A DNA stretch of 64,000 nt, from assembly GCF_019511525.1 (NCBI RefSeq), contig NZ_JAEUAT010000001.1, positions 310,001-374,000 of the forward strand, written 5' to 3'. Each line of letters starts with the position of its first letter. Positions within the stretch are counted from its first letter, which is position 1. Of this stretch, positions 27,002 to 36,521 are shown piece by piece. This DNA is from Rhizobium cauense (lineage in GTDB: Bacteria; Pseudomonadota; Alphaproteobacteria; Rhizobiales; Rhizobiaceae). The position numbers and the translations under genes are program-made. Under the pieces are notes generated by a model, which was given only the letters and a program-made list of their open reading frames with translations, did no database searches and was not told the origin of the DNA.

Positions 27002-28099
27002 CTAGGCGAGCTCGGTCTTCACTCCCGCGACCTGTGGATATCTCGTTTCTCCGATGCGTTTTCCCGTATCGTGGCTGAAGAAATGCAGCCTCCCCGCACC
27101 CACAACCAGCCGCAGCTCCGAAGTCAGAACCGTTTCGGGAGACAGGACAGCCGTCAGCGGCTGGTCGCCGAGATTTCCGTGCACGAGACGCTGCGAGCCC
27201 AACTCTTCGACATAGTCCACCGTGACGAGCATCGCATGCTCGCCGGGACCGGCGACGCGCAGATCCTCGGCACGAATGCCGACCGTGACGGATCCTGATG
27301 TCGGTGCGTGACCGGCAAGGTCGATCAAGTTCGGGCCAAGCGCCAGCTTGTCGCCATGCAGTTCGCCCTTGAGCAGGTTCATGGCCGGAGAGCCGATGAA
27401 GCTGGCGACGAAGGTGGAAGCCGGGCGATGATAGACCTCGAGCGGTGTGCCGATCTGCTCGATTTCGCCCTTGCTCAGCACCACGAGACGATCGGCCAAG
27501 GTCATCGCTTCGAGCTGGTCGTGGGTGACGTAGAGCGAGGTAGTGCCCAAGCGGCGCTGCAGGCGCTTGATTTCGCCGCGCATGGAAACGCGCAGCTTGG
27601 CGTCGAGATTCGATAGTGGTTCGTCGAACAGGAAGGCAGCCGGCTTGCGGACGATGGCGCGGCCCATGGCAACGCGCTGGCGCTGACCACCCGACAGCGC
27701 GCGCGGGCGGCGGTCGAGATAGGGCTCAAGCTGCAGCATGCGGGCGGCCTCGGTGACGCGCGCGTCGATCTCCGACTTCGGCGTCTTGCGGTTCTTCAGA
27801 CCGTATTCCAGGTTCTCGCGCACTGTCATGTGCGGGTAGAGCGCATAGTTCTGGAAGACCATGGCGATGTCGCGATCGGCAGGGTCGACGCTGTTGACCA
27901 CGCGGTCGCCGATGCTGACGGTGCCGTCGGAGATCTCCTCGAGCCCGGCCACCATGCGCAGCAGCGTGGACTTGCCGCAGCCGGACGGGCCGACCAACAC
28001 GATGAACTCACCGTCGGCGATGGAGATATCGACGCCGTTCACGGCGCGGACGCCGCCATGATAATCCTTGCAGACCTTCGAGATTTCGATCCGTGCCAT
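27002..28099 (-). CDS. ugpC: sn-Glycerol-3-phosphate ABC transporter ATP-binding protein
   Basis: The 365-residue ABC ATPase of the CUT1/MalK type has Walker [10 protein letters not shown] (about 38-46), signature LSGGQ, Walker [12 protein letters not shown] and a C-terminal TOBE region. It powers uptake of sn-glycerol-3-phosphate and related phosphodiesters through UgpA and UgpE. It is the last gene of ugpBAEC and begins 11 bases after ugpE. Confidence 0.93.
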   Translation of the reverse strand: MARIEISKVCKDYHGGVRAVNGVDISIADGEFIVLVGPSGCGKSTLLRMVAGLEEISDGTVSIGDRVVNSVDPADRDIAMVFQNYALYPHMTVRENLEYGLKNRKTPKSEIDARVTEAARMLQLEPYLDRRPRALSGGQRQRVAMGRAIVRKPAAFLFDEPLSNLDAKLRVSMRGEIKRLQRRLGTTSLYVTHDQLEAMTLADRLVVLSKGEIEQIGTPLEVYHRPASTFVASFIGSPAMNLLKGELHGDKLALGPNLIDLAGHAPTSGSVTVGIRAEDLRVAGPGEHAMLVTVDYVEELGSQRLVHGNLGDQPLTAVLSPETVLTSELRLVVGAGRLHFFSHDTGKRIGETRYPQVAGVKTELA

Positions 28100-28110
28100 G
28101 TTTCTCTTCC

Positions 28111-28953
28111 TTACTTGTCGCTCTCGGTGAGGCCCTTGATGAACCATCTCTGGAAAATCACGACGATCAGCACCGGCGGCAGCATGGCCAACACGGCGAG
28201 TGCAAAGGCTTCGTTGTAATCGGGAATTTGTGAACCGACCCAGACCTGCAGGATCGACTTGATACCCCGCATAAGCGTGAAGAAGCTCTCGTCTGTCGTC
28301 ATCAGCATCGGCCAGAGATACTGGTTCCAGCCATAGACGAACATGATGATGAAGATCGCCGCCATCATGGTGCGCGACAGCGGGATCAGGATGTCGACGA
28401 AGAACTTGAACGGGCCGGCGCCATCGATGCGGGCGGCCTCCAAGAGCTCCTCGGGAACCGACTTGAAGAACTGGCGGAAATAGAAGGTTCCGGTCGCGGA
28501 GGCGAGCAGCGGTACGATCAGGCCGGTGTAGGAATTCAGCAGCCCGAGTTTGCTCATGACTTCGTAGGACGGCATGATGCGGACTTCGAGCGGCAGCAAC
28601 AGCGTCGTGAAGATGATCCAGAAGGCCAGCGTCGCGAAGCGAAAGCGGAAATAGACGATTGCGTAGGCCGCCATCATCGACAGCACGATCTTGCCGACGG
28701 CAAAGCCGATGCCGAGGATGAGCGAGTTCAGCACCATGTTGAGGCCGGTGACCTCACCGGTGAAGCCACCCTTCTGGGTCAGGACCTTCTCATAGGTGCC
28801 GACGAAATTGTCGCCGGGAACCAGCATCAGGCCCTTGGTGTGGATTTCGGCCGCCTCGTGCGTCGAGGTCATGAAAGCGACGATCACGGGCACGATCAGG
28901 AACAGCGAGCCTAGGATCAGGATCAGGTGGTCGAGGGGTTTTGTCTTGTACAT
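28111..28953 (-). CDS. ugpE: sn-Glycerol-3-phosphate ABC transporter permease
   Basis: The 280-residue permease has six membrane segments and the EAA loop [25 protein letters not shown], which docks on the ATPase. It pairs with UgpA in the inner membrane. It begins 12 bases after the ugpA stop and is followed directly by ugpC. Confidence 0.93.
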   Translation of the reverse strand: MYKTKPLDHLILILGSLFLIVPVIVAFMTSTHEAAEIHTKGLMLVPGDNFVGTYEKVLTQKGGFTGEVTGLNMVLNSLILGIGFAVGKIVLSMMAAYAIVYFRFRFATLAFWIIFTTLLLPLEVRIMPSYEVMSKLGLLNSYTGLIVPLLASATGTFYFRQFFKSVPEELLEAARIDGAGPFKFFVDILIPLSRTMMAAIFIIMFVYGWNQYLWPMLMTTDESFFTLMRGIKSILQVWVGSQIPDYNEAFALAVLAMLPPVLIVVIFQRWFIKGLTESDK

Positions 28954-28965
28954 GGTCGTTCCCTC

Positions 28966-29943
28966 TCACGTGTAGTGGATGCGCTTCTCGATGAAGCGGA
29001 ACTGGATGATGGTGAGAACGAAGACAACGATCATCAGGATGACCGACTGCGCCGAGGAGCTGCCGATGTCATTGCCGCGGAAGCCGTCCATGTAGACCTT
29101 GTAGACAAGGGTGATCGGATTGTTGGCCGGCTTGTCCTTCACCATCACGTCGATGACGCCGAAGGTGTCGAACAGGGCATAGGTGATGTTGATGATCAGC
29201 AGGAAGAAGGCGGTCGGAGCCAGCAGCGGCAGCGTCACCGTCCAGAAGCGTCGAAAACCGGAGCGGCAGTCGATGGTGGCGGCTTCGCGCACGGAGACCG
29301 GCACGCCCTGAAGACCCGACAGGAAGAAGATGAAATTGTAGGGGATCTGCTTCCAGACGGCGACGACGATCAGCGCAAAGGCGGTGTCGTAGTAGTTCAG
29401 GCCAACCTGCATGTCCCAGCCGAACCATGCCGCCAGCTTGACGAAGGGGCCGATGTGCAGGTCGAAGAACATCATGCCGATGAGACCGGCAACCGGCGGG
29501 GCGATCGCGTAGACCGAGATCAGCAGCGTCTTGTAGGCAGAGCTGCCGCGAATGACCGCATCGGCCTTGACCGCCAGCAGCAGGCCGAGCGCCAGCGAGA
29601 AGAAGGTCACCAGGCCAGTGAAGACGACCGTGAACTTGGCGATGCTCAGATATTCGGGGCTGAAGATCGCGTCCGTATAGTTGGCGAAGCCGACGAAGGT
29701 CGAGCCGAATCCGAACGGGTCCTCGATATAGAAGGACGACTGCACCGCCTGTACGGATGGCCAGTAGAAGAAAATGAAGATCACCGCGAGCTGCGGCGCC
29801 AGAAACAGATAAGGGATCAGCGATGGCGAGAACTGGACGCGCTTGGCGCCCGACGGCTCGGCGGCGGCTGCCGGTTTCCTGGCGCCTGCCGCAAGGCCCG
29901 GAATGAACCGGCCGAAGCGGGGTTGAGAAGGTGTATAGGCCAC
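28966..29943 (-). CDS. ugpA: sn-Glycerol-3-phosphate ABC transporter permease
   Basis: The 325-residue permease has a polar N-terminal tail of about 45 residues before its first membrane segment, and the EAA loop VSVREAATIDCRSGFRRFW. It starts at a GTG with GAGGA upstream. A strong stem-loop lies between ugpB and this gene, which usually lowers permease expression relative to the binding protein. Confidence 0.93.
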   Translation of the reverse strand: MAYTPSQPRFGRFIPGLAAGARKPAAAAEPSGAKRVQFSPSLIPYLFLAPQLAVIFIFFYWPSVQAVQSSFYIEDPFGFGSTFVGFANYTDAIFSPEYLSIAKFTVVFTGLVTFFSLALGLLLAVKADAVIRGSSAYKTLLISVYAIAPPVAGLIGMMFFDLHIGPFVKLAAWFGWDMQVGLNYYDTAFALIVVAVWKQIPYNFIFFLSGLQGVPVSVREAATIDCRSGFRRFWTVTLPLLAPTAFFLLIINITYALFDTFGVIDVMVKDKPANNPITLVYKVYMDGFRGNDIGSSSAQSVILMIVVFVLTIIQFRFIEKRIHYT

Positions 29944-29965
29944 GCGCGGTCCTCTATCGCTGATA

Positions 29966-29993
29966 GGACCTCCCTTCCGGAGAAGGGAGGTCC
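29966..29993 (-). promoter_or_regulatory. Intercistronic stem-loop between ugpB and ugpA
   Basis: GGACCTCCCTT and AAGGGAGGTCC form a perfect 11-bp stem with a six-base loop. No T-run follows. Hairpins at this place in binding-protein operons commonly act as partial terminators or block 3' decay, so that the binding protein is made in excess. Confidence 0.7.
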
Positions 29994-30024
29994 ATGTTGA
30001 CTGTCATGGTCGACGTGGCTTGGA

Positions 30025-31323
30025 TCAGCCAGCGGTCTTCGCGAAGCGGGCGAGAAGTTCGTTGCCTTCCTTCTCGATGGTGTCGAACGCGTCCTTGACG
30101 GTCGTTTCACCAGCGAAGATGCGGTTGTATTCGCGCTCCATGATCGAGCGGATCTGCGGGTAGAAGCCGAGGCGATAGCCCTTCGACCATTCGCCGCCTT
30201 CCAGCTTCAGCTGCCTGATACCGACTTCAGCGACAGGCTCCTTCTCGTAGTAGCCTTCCTTCTTGGCCAGCTCATAGGCGGCTTCGGTGATGGCGACATA
30301 ACCGGTTGCCTGGTGGTAGAACTTCTGGATCTCAGGCGAGGTCAGGAACTGGAAGAAGTCGGCAACGCACTTGTTTTCGGCTTCCGGCTTTCCGGCCATG
30401 GCGAAGAGGGCAGCGCCACCGATGAAGGTGTTCTTGCCAGCGCCGCTGATCGAGTTCCAGTAAGGCAGGAAGGTTGCCGAGAAGGGCATGGTTGCGGTCT
30501 TCTTCAGGCCGCCGAACGAGCCGGAGGAGCCGATCCACAGAGCGACCTTGCCTTCCTCGAAGGGCTTCTGGTTGTCGTTCCAGCCGGCGCCGTAGTAGGC
30601 GAAGTAGCCTTCATCCTTCCAGGCCTTGAGCTTTTCGAACATCATGATGAGGTTCGGGTCGGTGACCTTGAGCTTGGTGTCGACGATGCTGTCGTAGCCG
30701 TTGTTGTTGGTGGCGAACTGGATGTTGTTGCGCGAGAAGAAGTTCTCGGTGAACTCCCAGGTCAGCTGCGTCTGGACGAGCGGGATATAGCCGGCTTCCT
30801 TGAGCTTCGGCGCGATCGCCTCGAACTCTTCCCAGGTCTTCGGCGCTTCAACGCCGGCCTTCTTCAGCGCTTCCGGATTGGTATACATGATCGGAGCGGA
30901 AGAATTGAATGGCATGCCGACGAACTTGCCATCAGCAGCAGCGTAGAGGTAGCGAACGCCAGGGATGAAGGCGTTGCGGTCGAACTTGTAGCCGGCGTTG
31001 TTGATCAGGTCTTCAGCCGGGATGACAGCGCCCTTGGCGTTGATGATCGTGGCTGCACCCGCATCGAAAACCTGCAGGATGTTCGGCTGTTCGCCCGAAC
31101 GGAAAGCGGCGATGCCGGCGGCCAGCGCTTCTTCATAGGATCCCTTGGAGACCGGCGTGATCGCGCAGCTCGTCTGCGATGCGTTGAACTTCTGCGCGAC
31201 TTCGTTGATGACTTCGCCGTTGCGGCCGCCCATGCCGTGCCACCAAGTGATATTGGTTGCGGCAAAAGACGACGAGGCCGAGAAGCTCACGGCCACGGCC
31301 GCCATCGTAAATTTCTTGAACAT
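30025..31323 (-). CDS. ugpB: sn-Glycerol-3-phosphate-binding periplasmic protein
   Basis: The 432-residue solute-binding protein has a signal peptide (FKKFTMAAVAVSFSASSSFA) and the CUT1 family-1 fold, with TNITWWHGMGGRNGEVINE at the mature N-terminus. The WWHGMGG segment is typical of UgpB and contributes to glycerol-phosphate binding. GGAGAGGG precedes the ATG. It is the first gene of the operon, downstream of a Pho box, so it should be induced by phosphate starvation. Confidence 0.93.
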   Translation of the reverse strand: MFKKFTMAAVAVSFSASSSFAATNITWWHGMGGRNGEVINEVAQKFNASQTSCAITPVSKGSYEEALAAGIAAFRSGEQPNILQVFDAGAATIINAKGAVIPAEDLINNAGYKFDRNAFIPGVRYLYAAADGKFVGMPFNSSAPIMYTNPEALKKAGVEAPKTWEEFEAIAPKLKEAGYIPLVQTQLTWEFTENFFSRNNIQFATNNNGYDSIVDTKLKVTDPNLIMMFEKLKAWKDEGYFAYYGAGWNDNQKPFEEGKVALWIGSSGSFGGLKKTATMPFSATFLPYWNSISGAGKNTFIGGAALFAMAGKPEAENKCVADFFQFLTSPEIQKFYHQATGYVAITEAAYELAKKEGYYEKEPVAEVGIRQLKLEGGEWSKGYRLGFYPQIRSIMEREYNRIFAGETTVKDAFDTIEKEGNELLARFAKTAG

Positions 31324-31398
31324 GACTAATCCCTCTCCACCAGTTGTTGGGGTGAGGAGTGCAATAGAGGCCTTCCATGACGCCTCCTTGATGGTTTG

Positions 31399-31416
31399 AT
31401 GACAGGAGTGTTACAG
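31399..31416 (-). promoter_or_regulatory. Pho box (PhoB binding site) before ugpB
   Basis: The minus strand reads CTGTAACACTCCTGTCAT, two CTGT(A/C)A(C/T)-type repeats spaced by four bases, as in the PhoB consensus CTGTCAT-N4-CTGTCAT. It is about 76 bases upstream of the ugpB start on the correct strand. ugp operons are PhoB-dependent in E. coli and in rhizobia. Confidence 0.85.
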
Positions 31417-31447
31417 CCCTGTCTTTTTGCACGCGATTGCAATGACG

Positions 31448-31816
31448 TCAGAAGGCGTTCGGAAAATGACGCGGCAAGCGGCCAGGCAGGATCGCCACGA
31501 TGTCGTAACGCTGCGAAAGCACGGCACTATCTCGTTGGCGCGACAACCACAGATCGCTGGCCGCCCGTATGCGGCTTTGCGCAGTCGGGGACACCGCATC
31601 GATGGCGCTCATCTCCTTGCGTCGGGCCTTGACTTCCACGAAAATCGCCAGGTTGCGCTTGCGTGCAATAATGTCGATCTCGCCAAGCTTGGTGCGATAG
31701 CGCAGGGCGACGATGCGATAGCCCTTCAGCATCAGATAGAGAGCAGCCAGATACTCGGAGACATGTCCCCGGCGAAGCGCCTTGCGGCGATCGACAGAGG
31801 GAGCCCTATCGCCCAT
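31448..31816 (-). CDS. YraN/UPF0102-family nuclease-like protein
   Basis: The protein of about 122 residues has the Holliday-junction-resolvase-like fold: LRRGHVSEYLAALYLMLKGY near the start and the active-site pattern GEIDIIARKRNLAIFVEVKAR (E-x-D...E-x-K). Function is not established. The start is ATG 31816, or GTG 31822 two codons earlier; both lie inside the end of rsmI, so the two are coupled. This pairing of rsmI and yraN is common in proteobacteria. Confidence 0.9.
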   Translation of the reverse strand: MGDRAPSVDRRKALRRGHVSEYLAALYLMLKGYRIVALRYRTKLGEIDIIARKRNLAIFVEVKARRKEMSAIDAVSPTAQSRIRAASDLWLSRQRDSAVLSQRYDIVAILPGRLPRHFPNAF

Positions 31817-32708
31817 CGCCACCCTTCATCTCGAGCAGACGCTGGTAGAGCTCCTTCTTGGAAAGACCCGTGAGCCGAGAGGCTTCCGCGGCAGCCTTCG
31901 ACGTCGGCAAGCTTGAGGCTAGATCGGCCAGGATCGCATCGACGTCAGCGGCTTCGACCTGGCGCTCGGGCGGTGGGCCGATGACGAGCACAATCTCGCC
32001 CTTGACGTTATCGACATCGGCGTAGTGTGCAGCAAGTTCCGCCAGCGTACCGCGACGAAACTCTTCGTAGGTCTTGGTCAATTCGCGGCAGACGGAGGCG
32101 CGGCGATCACCGCCGAGCACATCGGCGGCGGCGGTCAGCGTTGCAGCAATGCGATGCGGCGATTCAAAGAACATCAGTGTCGCGGCAACCGCCTCGAAAG
32201 CGGCCAGGCGATCACGGCGCGCCTTGTCCTTGGTCGGCAGAAAACCGGCAAACAGAAAGGCGTCATTCGGCAGGCCGGAACCGACCAGTGCCGCGAGCGG
32301 CGCCGAGGCCCCGGGGATCGGCACGACACGATGGCCCGCCTTGATTGCGGTCTGTGCGAGGCGGTAGCCGGGATCGGAGACAAGCGGCGTTCCAGCGTCC
32401 GAGACCAGCGCCACCGACTTTCCGGTTTCGAGCGCCTGCAACAGCCGTGGGCCGACTTCAACTGCATTGTGCTCGTGATAGGCGTAAGGTCGTGTCTGGA
32501 TGCCATAGCGATCGAGCAGCACGCGGGTAACGCGCGTGTCCTCACAAGCCAGGACATCCGCACCGGCCAGCGTTTCCAATGCGCGCAACGTGATGTCACC
32601 GAGATTTCCGATGGGCGTCGCGACGAGGTATAGCGCCGGCTCCAGCGGCCTTGCCGGAACGGACATATTGTGCAGGCGGAAGCTGCGTTGCCTGCCGCCA
32701 TCGGCCAT
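31806..32708 (-). CDS. rsmI: 16S rRNA (cytidine-1402-2'-O)-methyltransferase
   Basis: The protein of about 300 residues belongs to the tetrapyrrole-methylase superfamily: LYLVATPIGNLGDITLRALE at the N-terminus, VLACEDTRVTRVLL, and SDAGTPLVSDPGYRL with GASAPLAALVGSG. RsmI methylates the ribose of C1402 in the 16S rRNA decoding centre. The start may be ATG 32708, or a TTG at 32726; the conserved part begins near residue 25. It overlaps yraN at its 3' end and is divergent from dnaN, with a 270-base gap in which I see no further gene. Confidence 0.93.
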   Translation of the reverse strand: MADGGRQRSFRLHNMSVPARPLEPALYLVATPIGNLGDITLRALETLAGADVLACEDTRVTRVLLDRYGIQTRPYAYHEHNAVEVGPRLLQALETGKSVALVSDAGTPLVSDPGYRLAQTAIKAGHRVVPIPGASAPLAALVGSGLPNDAFLFAGFLPTKDKARRDRLAAFEAVAATLMFFESPHRIAATLTAAADVLGGDRRASVCRELTKTYEEFRRGTLAELAAHYADVDNVKGEIVLVIGPPPERQVEAADVDAILADLASSLPTSKAAAEASRLTGLSKKELYQRLLEMKGGDGR

Positions 32709-32978
32709 CACATCGTCATTGCTCAAGGTATCGATACTCTTTGCTGGTTCACGCCTTTATGGGCGAGACCCCGCCATTCGGCAAGGCCGCTGCAATTTCT
32801 GTGAGCATCGCACGGGAAAACGGCAATTGCACTGGCGTCGCCGATCGCGCCTCTTGCAATCGATCCCAAAATCCTGCCATTTTGCCTGTCCACTCTCCGG
32901 TCCCTCTTGGGCAAAGGCATTCCTTGCGGCGCGCGACATGCGCGCTCAAGCAGTAACGGTCGAAAGCGGTAGCATCCC

Positions 32979-34097
32979 ATGCGTATTACAATTGAGCGGT
33001 CCAACCTTTTGAAGTCGCTGAACCACGTGCATCGCGTGGTCGAACGCCGGAACACGATCCCGATCCTGTCCAACATTCTGCTGCGCGCCGATGGTCAGAA
33101 CCTCGACATGAAGGCGACCGACCTTGACCTCGAAGTGACCGAAGCGACGCCAGCCAACGTCGAACAGGCAGGCGCCACCACCGTTCCCGCCCATCTCCTT
33201 TACGACATCGTGCGCAAGCTGCCGGATGGTTCCGAAGTTCTGCTTGCGACGAGCACCGACGGCGGCTCGATGACCGTCCAGTCCGGTCGCTCCAAGTTCT
33301 CGCTGCAGTGCCTACCGGAATCCGACTTCCCGGATCTCACCGCAGGCACGTTCAGCCACACCTTCAAGCTGAAGGCGACCGACCTCAAGATGCTGATCGA
33401 TCGCACGCAGTTCGCGATCTCGACCGAGGAAACCCGCTACTATCTGAACGGCATCTTCTTTCACACCATCGAAAGCAAGGGCGACCTCAAGCTGCGGGCC
33501 GTCGCAACCGACGGTCACCGCCTCGCCCGCGCCGACGTCGACGCACCATCCGGCTCGGAAGGCATGCCTGGTATCATCATCCCGCGCAAGACCGTGGGCG
33601 AGCTGCAGAAGCTCGTCGATGTGCCTGATGCGCTGGTGACCGTCGAAGTGTCTGACGCCAAGATCCGCCTCAGCATCGGCTCGATCGTCATGACCTCGAA
33701 GCTGATCGATGGCACCTTCCCGGACTACCAGCGTGTCATCCCCACCAACAACGACAAGGAAATGCGCGTCGACTGCACGACCTTCGCGCAGGCCGTCGAC
33801 CGCGTCTCGACGATCTCCTCCGAGCGCGGCCGCGCGGTCAAGCTTGCTCTCTCCGATGGCCAGTTGCTACTCACCGTCAACAATCCGGATTCCGGCAGCG
33901 CCACCGAAGAAGTCGCGGTGGGCTACGACATGGACGCCATGGAAATCGGTTTCAACGCCAAGTACCTGCTCGATATCACGGCGCAGCTTTCCGGGGATGC
34001 CGCGATCTTCCTGCTCGCGGACGCGGGCTCGCCGACGCTCATTCGCGACACGGCTGGCGACGACGCCCTTTACGTGCTGATGCCGATGCGCGTGTAG
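32979..34097 (+). CDS. dnaN: DNA polymerase III beta sliding clamp
   Basis: The 372-residue protein has the three-domain clamp fold, beginning MRITIERSNLLKSLNHVHRVVERRNTIPILSN in two stretches typical of DnaN and ending with the conserved MPMRV. It forms the ring that tethers DNA polymerase III. As usual in Rhizobiales it is not next to dnaA. The upstream gap to the divergent rsmI is about 270 bases. Confidence 0.97.
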   Translation: MRITIERSNLLKSLNHVHRVVERRNTIPILSNILLRADGQNLDMKATDLDLEVTEATPANVEQAGATTVPAHLLYDIVRKLPDGSEVLLATSTDGGSMTVQSGRSKFSLQCLPESDFPDLTAGTFSHTFKLKATDLKMLIDRTQFAISTEETRYYLNGIFFHTIESKGDLKLRAVATDGHRLARADVDAPSGSEGMPGIIIPRKTVGELQKLVDVPDALVTVEVSDAKIRLSIGSIVMTSKLIDGTFPDYQRVIPTNNDKEMRVDCTTFAQAVDRVSTISSERGRAVKLALSDGQLLLTVNNPDSGSATEEVAVGYDMDAMEIGFNAKYLLDITAQLSGDAAIFLLADAGSPTLIRDTAGDDALYVLMPMRV

Positions 34098-34213
34098 TCG
34101 CGCGTCGCATTCTCATCATAAACTTTCTTGATTGCGACGCCGGGGCTTGTTTTTCGTATCGGCTGGCTGCAATTAAGTGGCGGGCTGTTTTGTTGCATAT
34201 CTAGGAGGACGGC

Positions 34214-34807
34214 ATGGCGTTGCGCCTGAAGGAACGGCTGGGCAAGAAATTTGACGAAGAGATCCGCTTCTTCAAGGGAATGATGCAGGGGCCGAAGACC
34301 GTCGGTTCGATCGTTCCCACCTCCTCCGTTACCGCACGCAAGATGGCGAGCGTCGTCAACCCGCATTCGGGACTGCCGGTCCTCGAGCTCGGTCCTGGCA
34401 CCGGTGCAATCACCAAGGCGATCCTCGGACGGGGCGTAAAGCCGGGAAACCTGGTTGCCGTCGAGTACTCGACCGATTTCTACGAACACCTCGTCCGACT
34501 CTACCCGGGCGTGAACTTCATCAACGGCGACGCGTTCAATCTCGACAAGACGCTGGGCGCCATGAAGGATCAAAAGTTCGACTCTGTCGTCTCCGCCGTC
34601 CCGCTCCTGAACTTCCCGATGCAGGCGCGCATCGCGCTTCTGGAAAGCCTGCTTGATCGTCTGCCGGCAGGCCGCCCCGTCGTCCAGATTTCCTACGGCC
34701 CGGTCTCGCCGATCATCGCGCGGCCGGACCGCTATCACATCCAGCACTTCGATTTCATCGTCCGCAACATCCCGCCGGCGCAGCTCTGGATCTACCGGCG
34801 CGGCTGA
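34214..34807 (+). CDS. pmtA: Phosphatidylethanolamine N-methyltransferase
   Basis: The 197-residue SAM-dependent methyltransferase matches the Sinorhizobium-type PmtA: FFKGMMQGPKTVGSIVPTSS at the N-terminus and the SAM motif I VLELGPGTGAITKAIL near residues 55-70. It makes phosphatidylcholine from phosphatidylethanolamine at the inner membrane, a lipid needed by rhizobia for symbiosis. AGGAGG precedes the start. The next gene begins five bases after its stop. Confidence 0.92.
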   Translation: MALRLKERLGKKFDEEIRFFKGMMQGPKTVGSIVPTSSVTARKMASVVNPHSGLPVLELGPGTGAITKAILGRGVKPGNLVAVEYSTDFYEHLVRLYPGVNFINGDAFNLDKTLGAMKDQKFDSVVSAVPLLNFPMQARIALLESLLDRLPAGRPVVQISYGPVSPIIARPDRYHIQHFDFIVRNIPPAQLWIYRRG

Positions 34808-34811
34808 CCCT

Positions 34812-35399
34812 GTGTTCGGTCTCTACATCACGCATCCGCAGGTCAGGATTGACCCTGATGTCCCCGTGCCGAAATGGGGACTGTCAGAAGTTGGCGCGGC
34901 TCGTGCCCACAAAGCGGCCGAAAGCCGTTGGGCAAGCCAGCTGCGACGCGTCATCTCCAGTGACGAGACCAAGGCGATAGAGACAGCCGAGATCCTTGCC
35001 ACTGCCGCCGGAGTGAGCGTTGAGATCGTCCACGGCATGCATGAGAACGACCGCTCTGCGACCGGCTTTTTGCCACCGCCGGAGTTCGAGAAGGCCGCCG
35101 ACTGGTTCTTCGCGCATCCCGAAGCGAGCTTCAAGGGTTGGGAGAAAGCGATCGACGCGCAACGGCGCATCGTTTCCGCCGTCAACGACATCCTGGCACT
35201 GCATGACCCCGCCCTGCCCATCGCATTCGTCGGGCACGGAGGCGTTGGCACACTGCTCAAGTGCCATCTTGAGGACCGCCCGATCCGGCGTGACGGCGAT
35301 CAGCCGGGCGGTGGCGGAAATCTCTACTGTTTCAGCCTTGCGGATCGGCGCCTGTCGTGCGACTGGACGCCTATCGAAGACTGGCAGGGATGGATGTGA
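34812..35399 (+). CDS. Histidine phosphatase superfamily protein (THPQ variant)
   Basis: The protein of about 195 residues starts at a GTG four bases after pmtA. The usual RHG signature of the phosphoglycerate-mutase-like family is replaced by ITHPQ near residue 8, which keeps the catalytic histidine but lacks the arginine. The second catalytic histidine is present in [11 protein letters not shown]. Substrate unknown. It sits between pmtA and pyrF in what looks like one operon. Confidence 0.8.
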   Translation: MFGLYITHPQVRIDPDVPVPKWGLSEVGAARAHKAAESRWASQLRRVISSDETKAIETAEILATAAGVSVEIVHGMHENDRSATGFLPPPEFEKAADWFFAHPEASFKGWEKAIDAQRRIVSAVNDILALHDPALPIAFVGHGGVGTLLKCHLEDRPIRRDGDQPGGGGNLYCFSLADRRLSCDWTPIEDWQGWM

Positions 35400-35400
35400 C

Positions 35401-36096
35401 ATGGATGCGCGCGAACGCCTGATCGTCGGGCTGGATGTTCCAACGCTTGGCGAAGCCGAGAAGATCGTCGATACACTTGGCGATGACGTCGTTTTCTACA
35501 AGATCGGTTACCAGCTGGCCTTTGCCGGCGGCCTTGAATTTGCCCGCGATCTTGCCAAGAGCGGCAAGAAGATCTTCCTCGACATGAAGCTGCTCGACAT
35601 CGACAACACGGTCGCGTCAGGCGTCGAGAACATCGCCAAGATGGGTATGTCGATGCTGACGCTGCACGCCTATCCGAAGGCGATGAAAGCGGCGGTCGAG
35701 GCGGCGAAGGGCTCGGATCTCTGCCTTCTCGGCGTGACCGTGCTGACCTCGATGGACGAGCAAGATCTCATTGCCGCAGGCTATGAATACGATCCGCATA
35801 CGCTCGTCCTGCGCCGCGCCGAACAAGCGCATCTCGCCGGTATGGGCGGCATCGTCTGCTCCGCCGAAGAATCCGCGGCCGTGCGCAGGATCATCGGCCC
35901 CGATATGGCGCTTGTCACGCCGGGCATTCGCCCCGCCGGCGCCGACAAGGGCGACCAGAAGCGCGTGATGACGCCTGCCGACGCATTGAAGGCAGGCTCC
36001 AGCCATCTCGTCGTTGCACGTCCGATCGTGAAGGCACCGGATCCGAAGGAAGCCGCCCGCGCGATCCTTGCGGAAATGACGGCCGCCCTTCAATAG
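35401..36096 (+). CDS. pyrF: Orotidine 5'-phosphate decarboxylase
   Basis: The 231-residue TIM-barrel enzyme shows LIVGLDVPT, the catalytic [13 protein letters not shown] (Lys and Asp residues), and [20 protein letters not shown]. It makes UMP in the last step of pyrimidine synthesis. Its start lies two bases after the preceding stop, so it is cotranscribed with the histidine-phosphatase-like gene. Confidence 0.97.
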   Translation: MDARERLIVGLDVPTLGEAEKIVDTLGDDVVFYKIGYQLAFAGGLEFARDLAKSGKKIFLDMKLLDIDNTVASGVENIAKMGMSMLTLHAYPKAMKAAVEAAKGSDLCLLGVTVLTSMDEQDLIAAGYEYDPHTLVLRRAEQAHLAGMGGIVCSAEESAAVRRIIGPDMALVTPGIRPAGADKGDQKRVMTPADALKAGSSHLVVARPIVKAPDPKEAARAILAEMTAALQ

Positions 36097-36121
36097 TTCA
36101 ATAAAGCAAGGGAGATTTCAG

Positions 36122-36409
36122 ATGGCAAAAGGATACTGGATCGCACGCGTCGATGTGCGCGAACCTGATCGCTACAAGGATTATGTCGCAGCGGCGAAGC
36201 CGGCCTTCGAAAAGTACGGTGCCAACTTCCTCGCCCGTGGCGGCGCAATCACCGAGCTCGAAGGCAAGTCCCGCGCACGCAACGTGCTCATCGAGTTTCC
36301 TTCGATGCAGCACGCCGTCGATTGCTACAACTCGCCGGAATATCAGGTGGCCGCGAAAATCCGCCAGGAAATCGCCGATGCCGAGATGGTCGTCGTTGAA
36401 GGCATCTGA
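36122..36409 (+). CDS. DUF1330 family protein
   Basis: The 95-residue protein is a ferredoxin-like alpha/beta barrel domain: GYWIARVDVREPDRYKDY at the start, FLARGG in the middle and VVVEG at the end. The family has no settled function. GGGAG precedes the ATG. It is 25 bases after pyrF and probably in the same transcript. Confidence 0.9.
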   Translation: MAKGYWIARVDVREPDRYKDYVAAAKPAFEKYGANFLARGGAITELEGKSRARNVLIEFPSMQHAVDCYNSPEYQVAAKIRQEIADAEMVVVEGI

Positions 36410-36433
36410 GACGAGTTCTGAGCGGTGAGAACT

Positions 36434-36463
36434 GCGGCGCGATGGCTCTTTTCGTCGCGCCGC
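36434..36463 (+). terminator. Stem-loop after the DUF1330 gene
   Basis: GCGGCGCGA and TCGCGCCGC form a perfect 9-bp stem with a 12-base loop, 25 bases after the DUF1330 stop. There is no clear T-run, so termination is only likely. Confidence 0.5.
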
Positions 36464-36521
36464 GATTGGTCTAAGACGAAGCCAGATCGATCACACAACT
36501 GAGCCTCTCGAGGAGCCTGCC

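Noticed and set aside
28927..30000. 357-codon plus-strand frame opposite ugpE and ugpA
   Set aside because: It is charge-biased and repetitive in the way typical of the antisense of membrane proteins. The ugp genes are certain.
32749..32949. 66-codon minus-strand frame between rsmI and dnaN
   Set aside because: It has no ribosome binding site and no family resemblance; the gap most likely holds two promoters.
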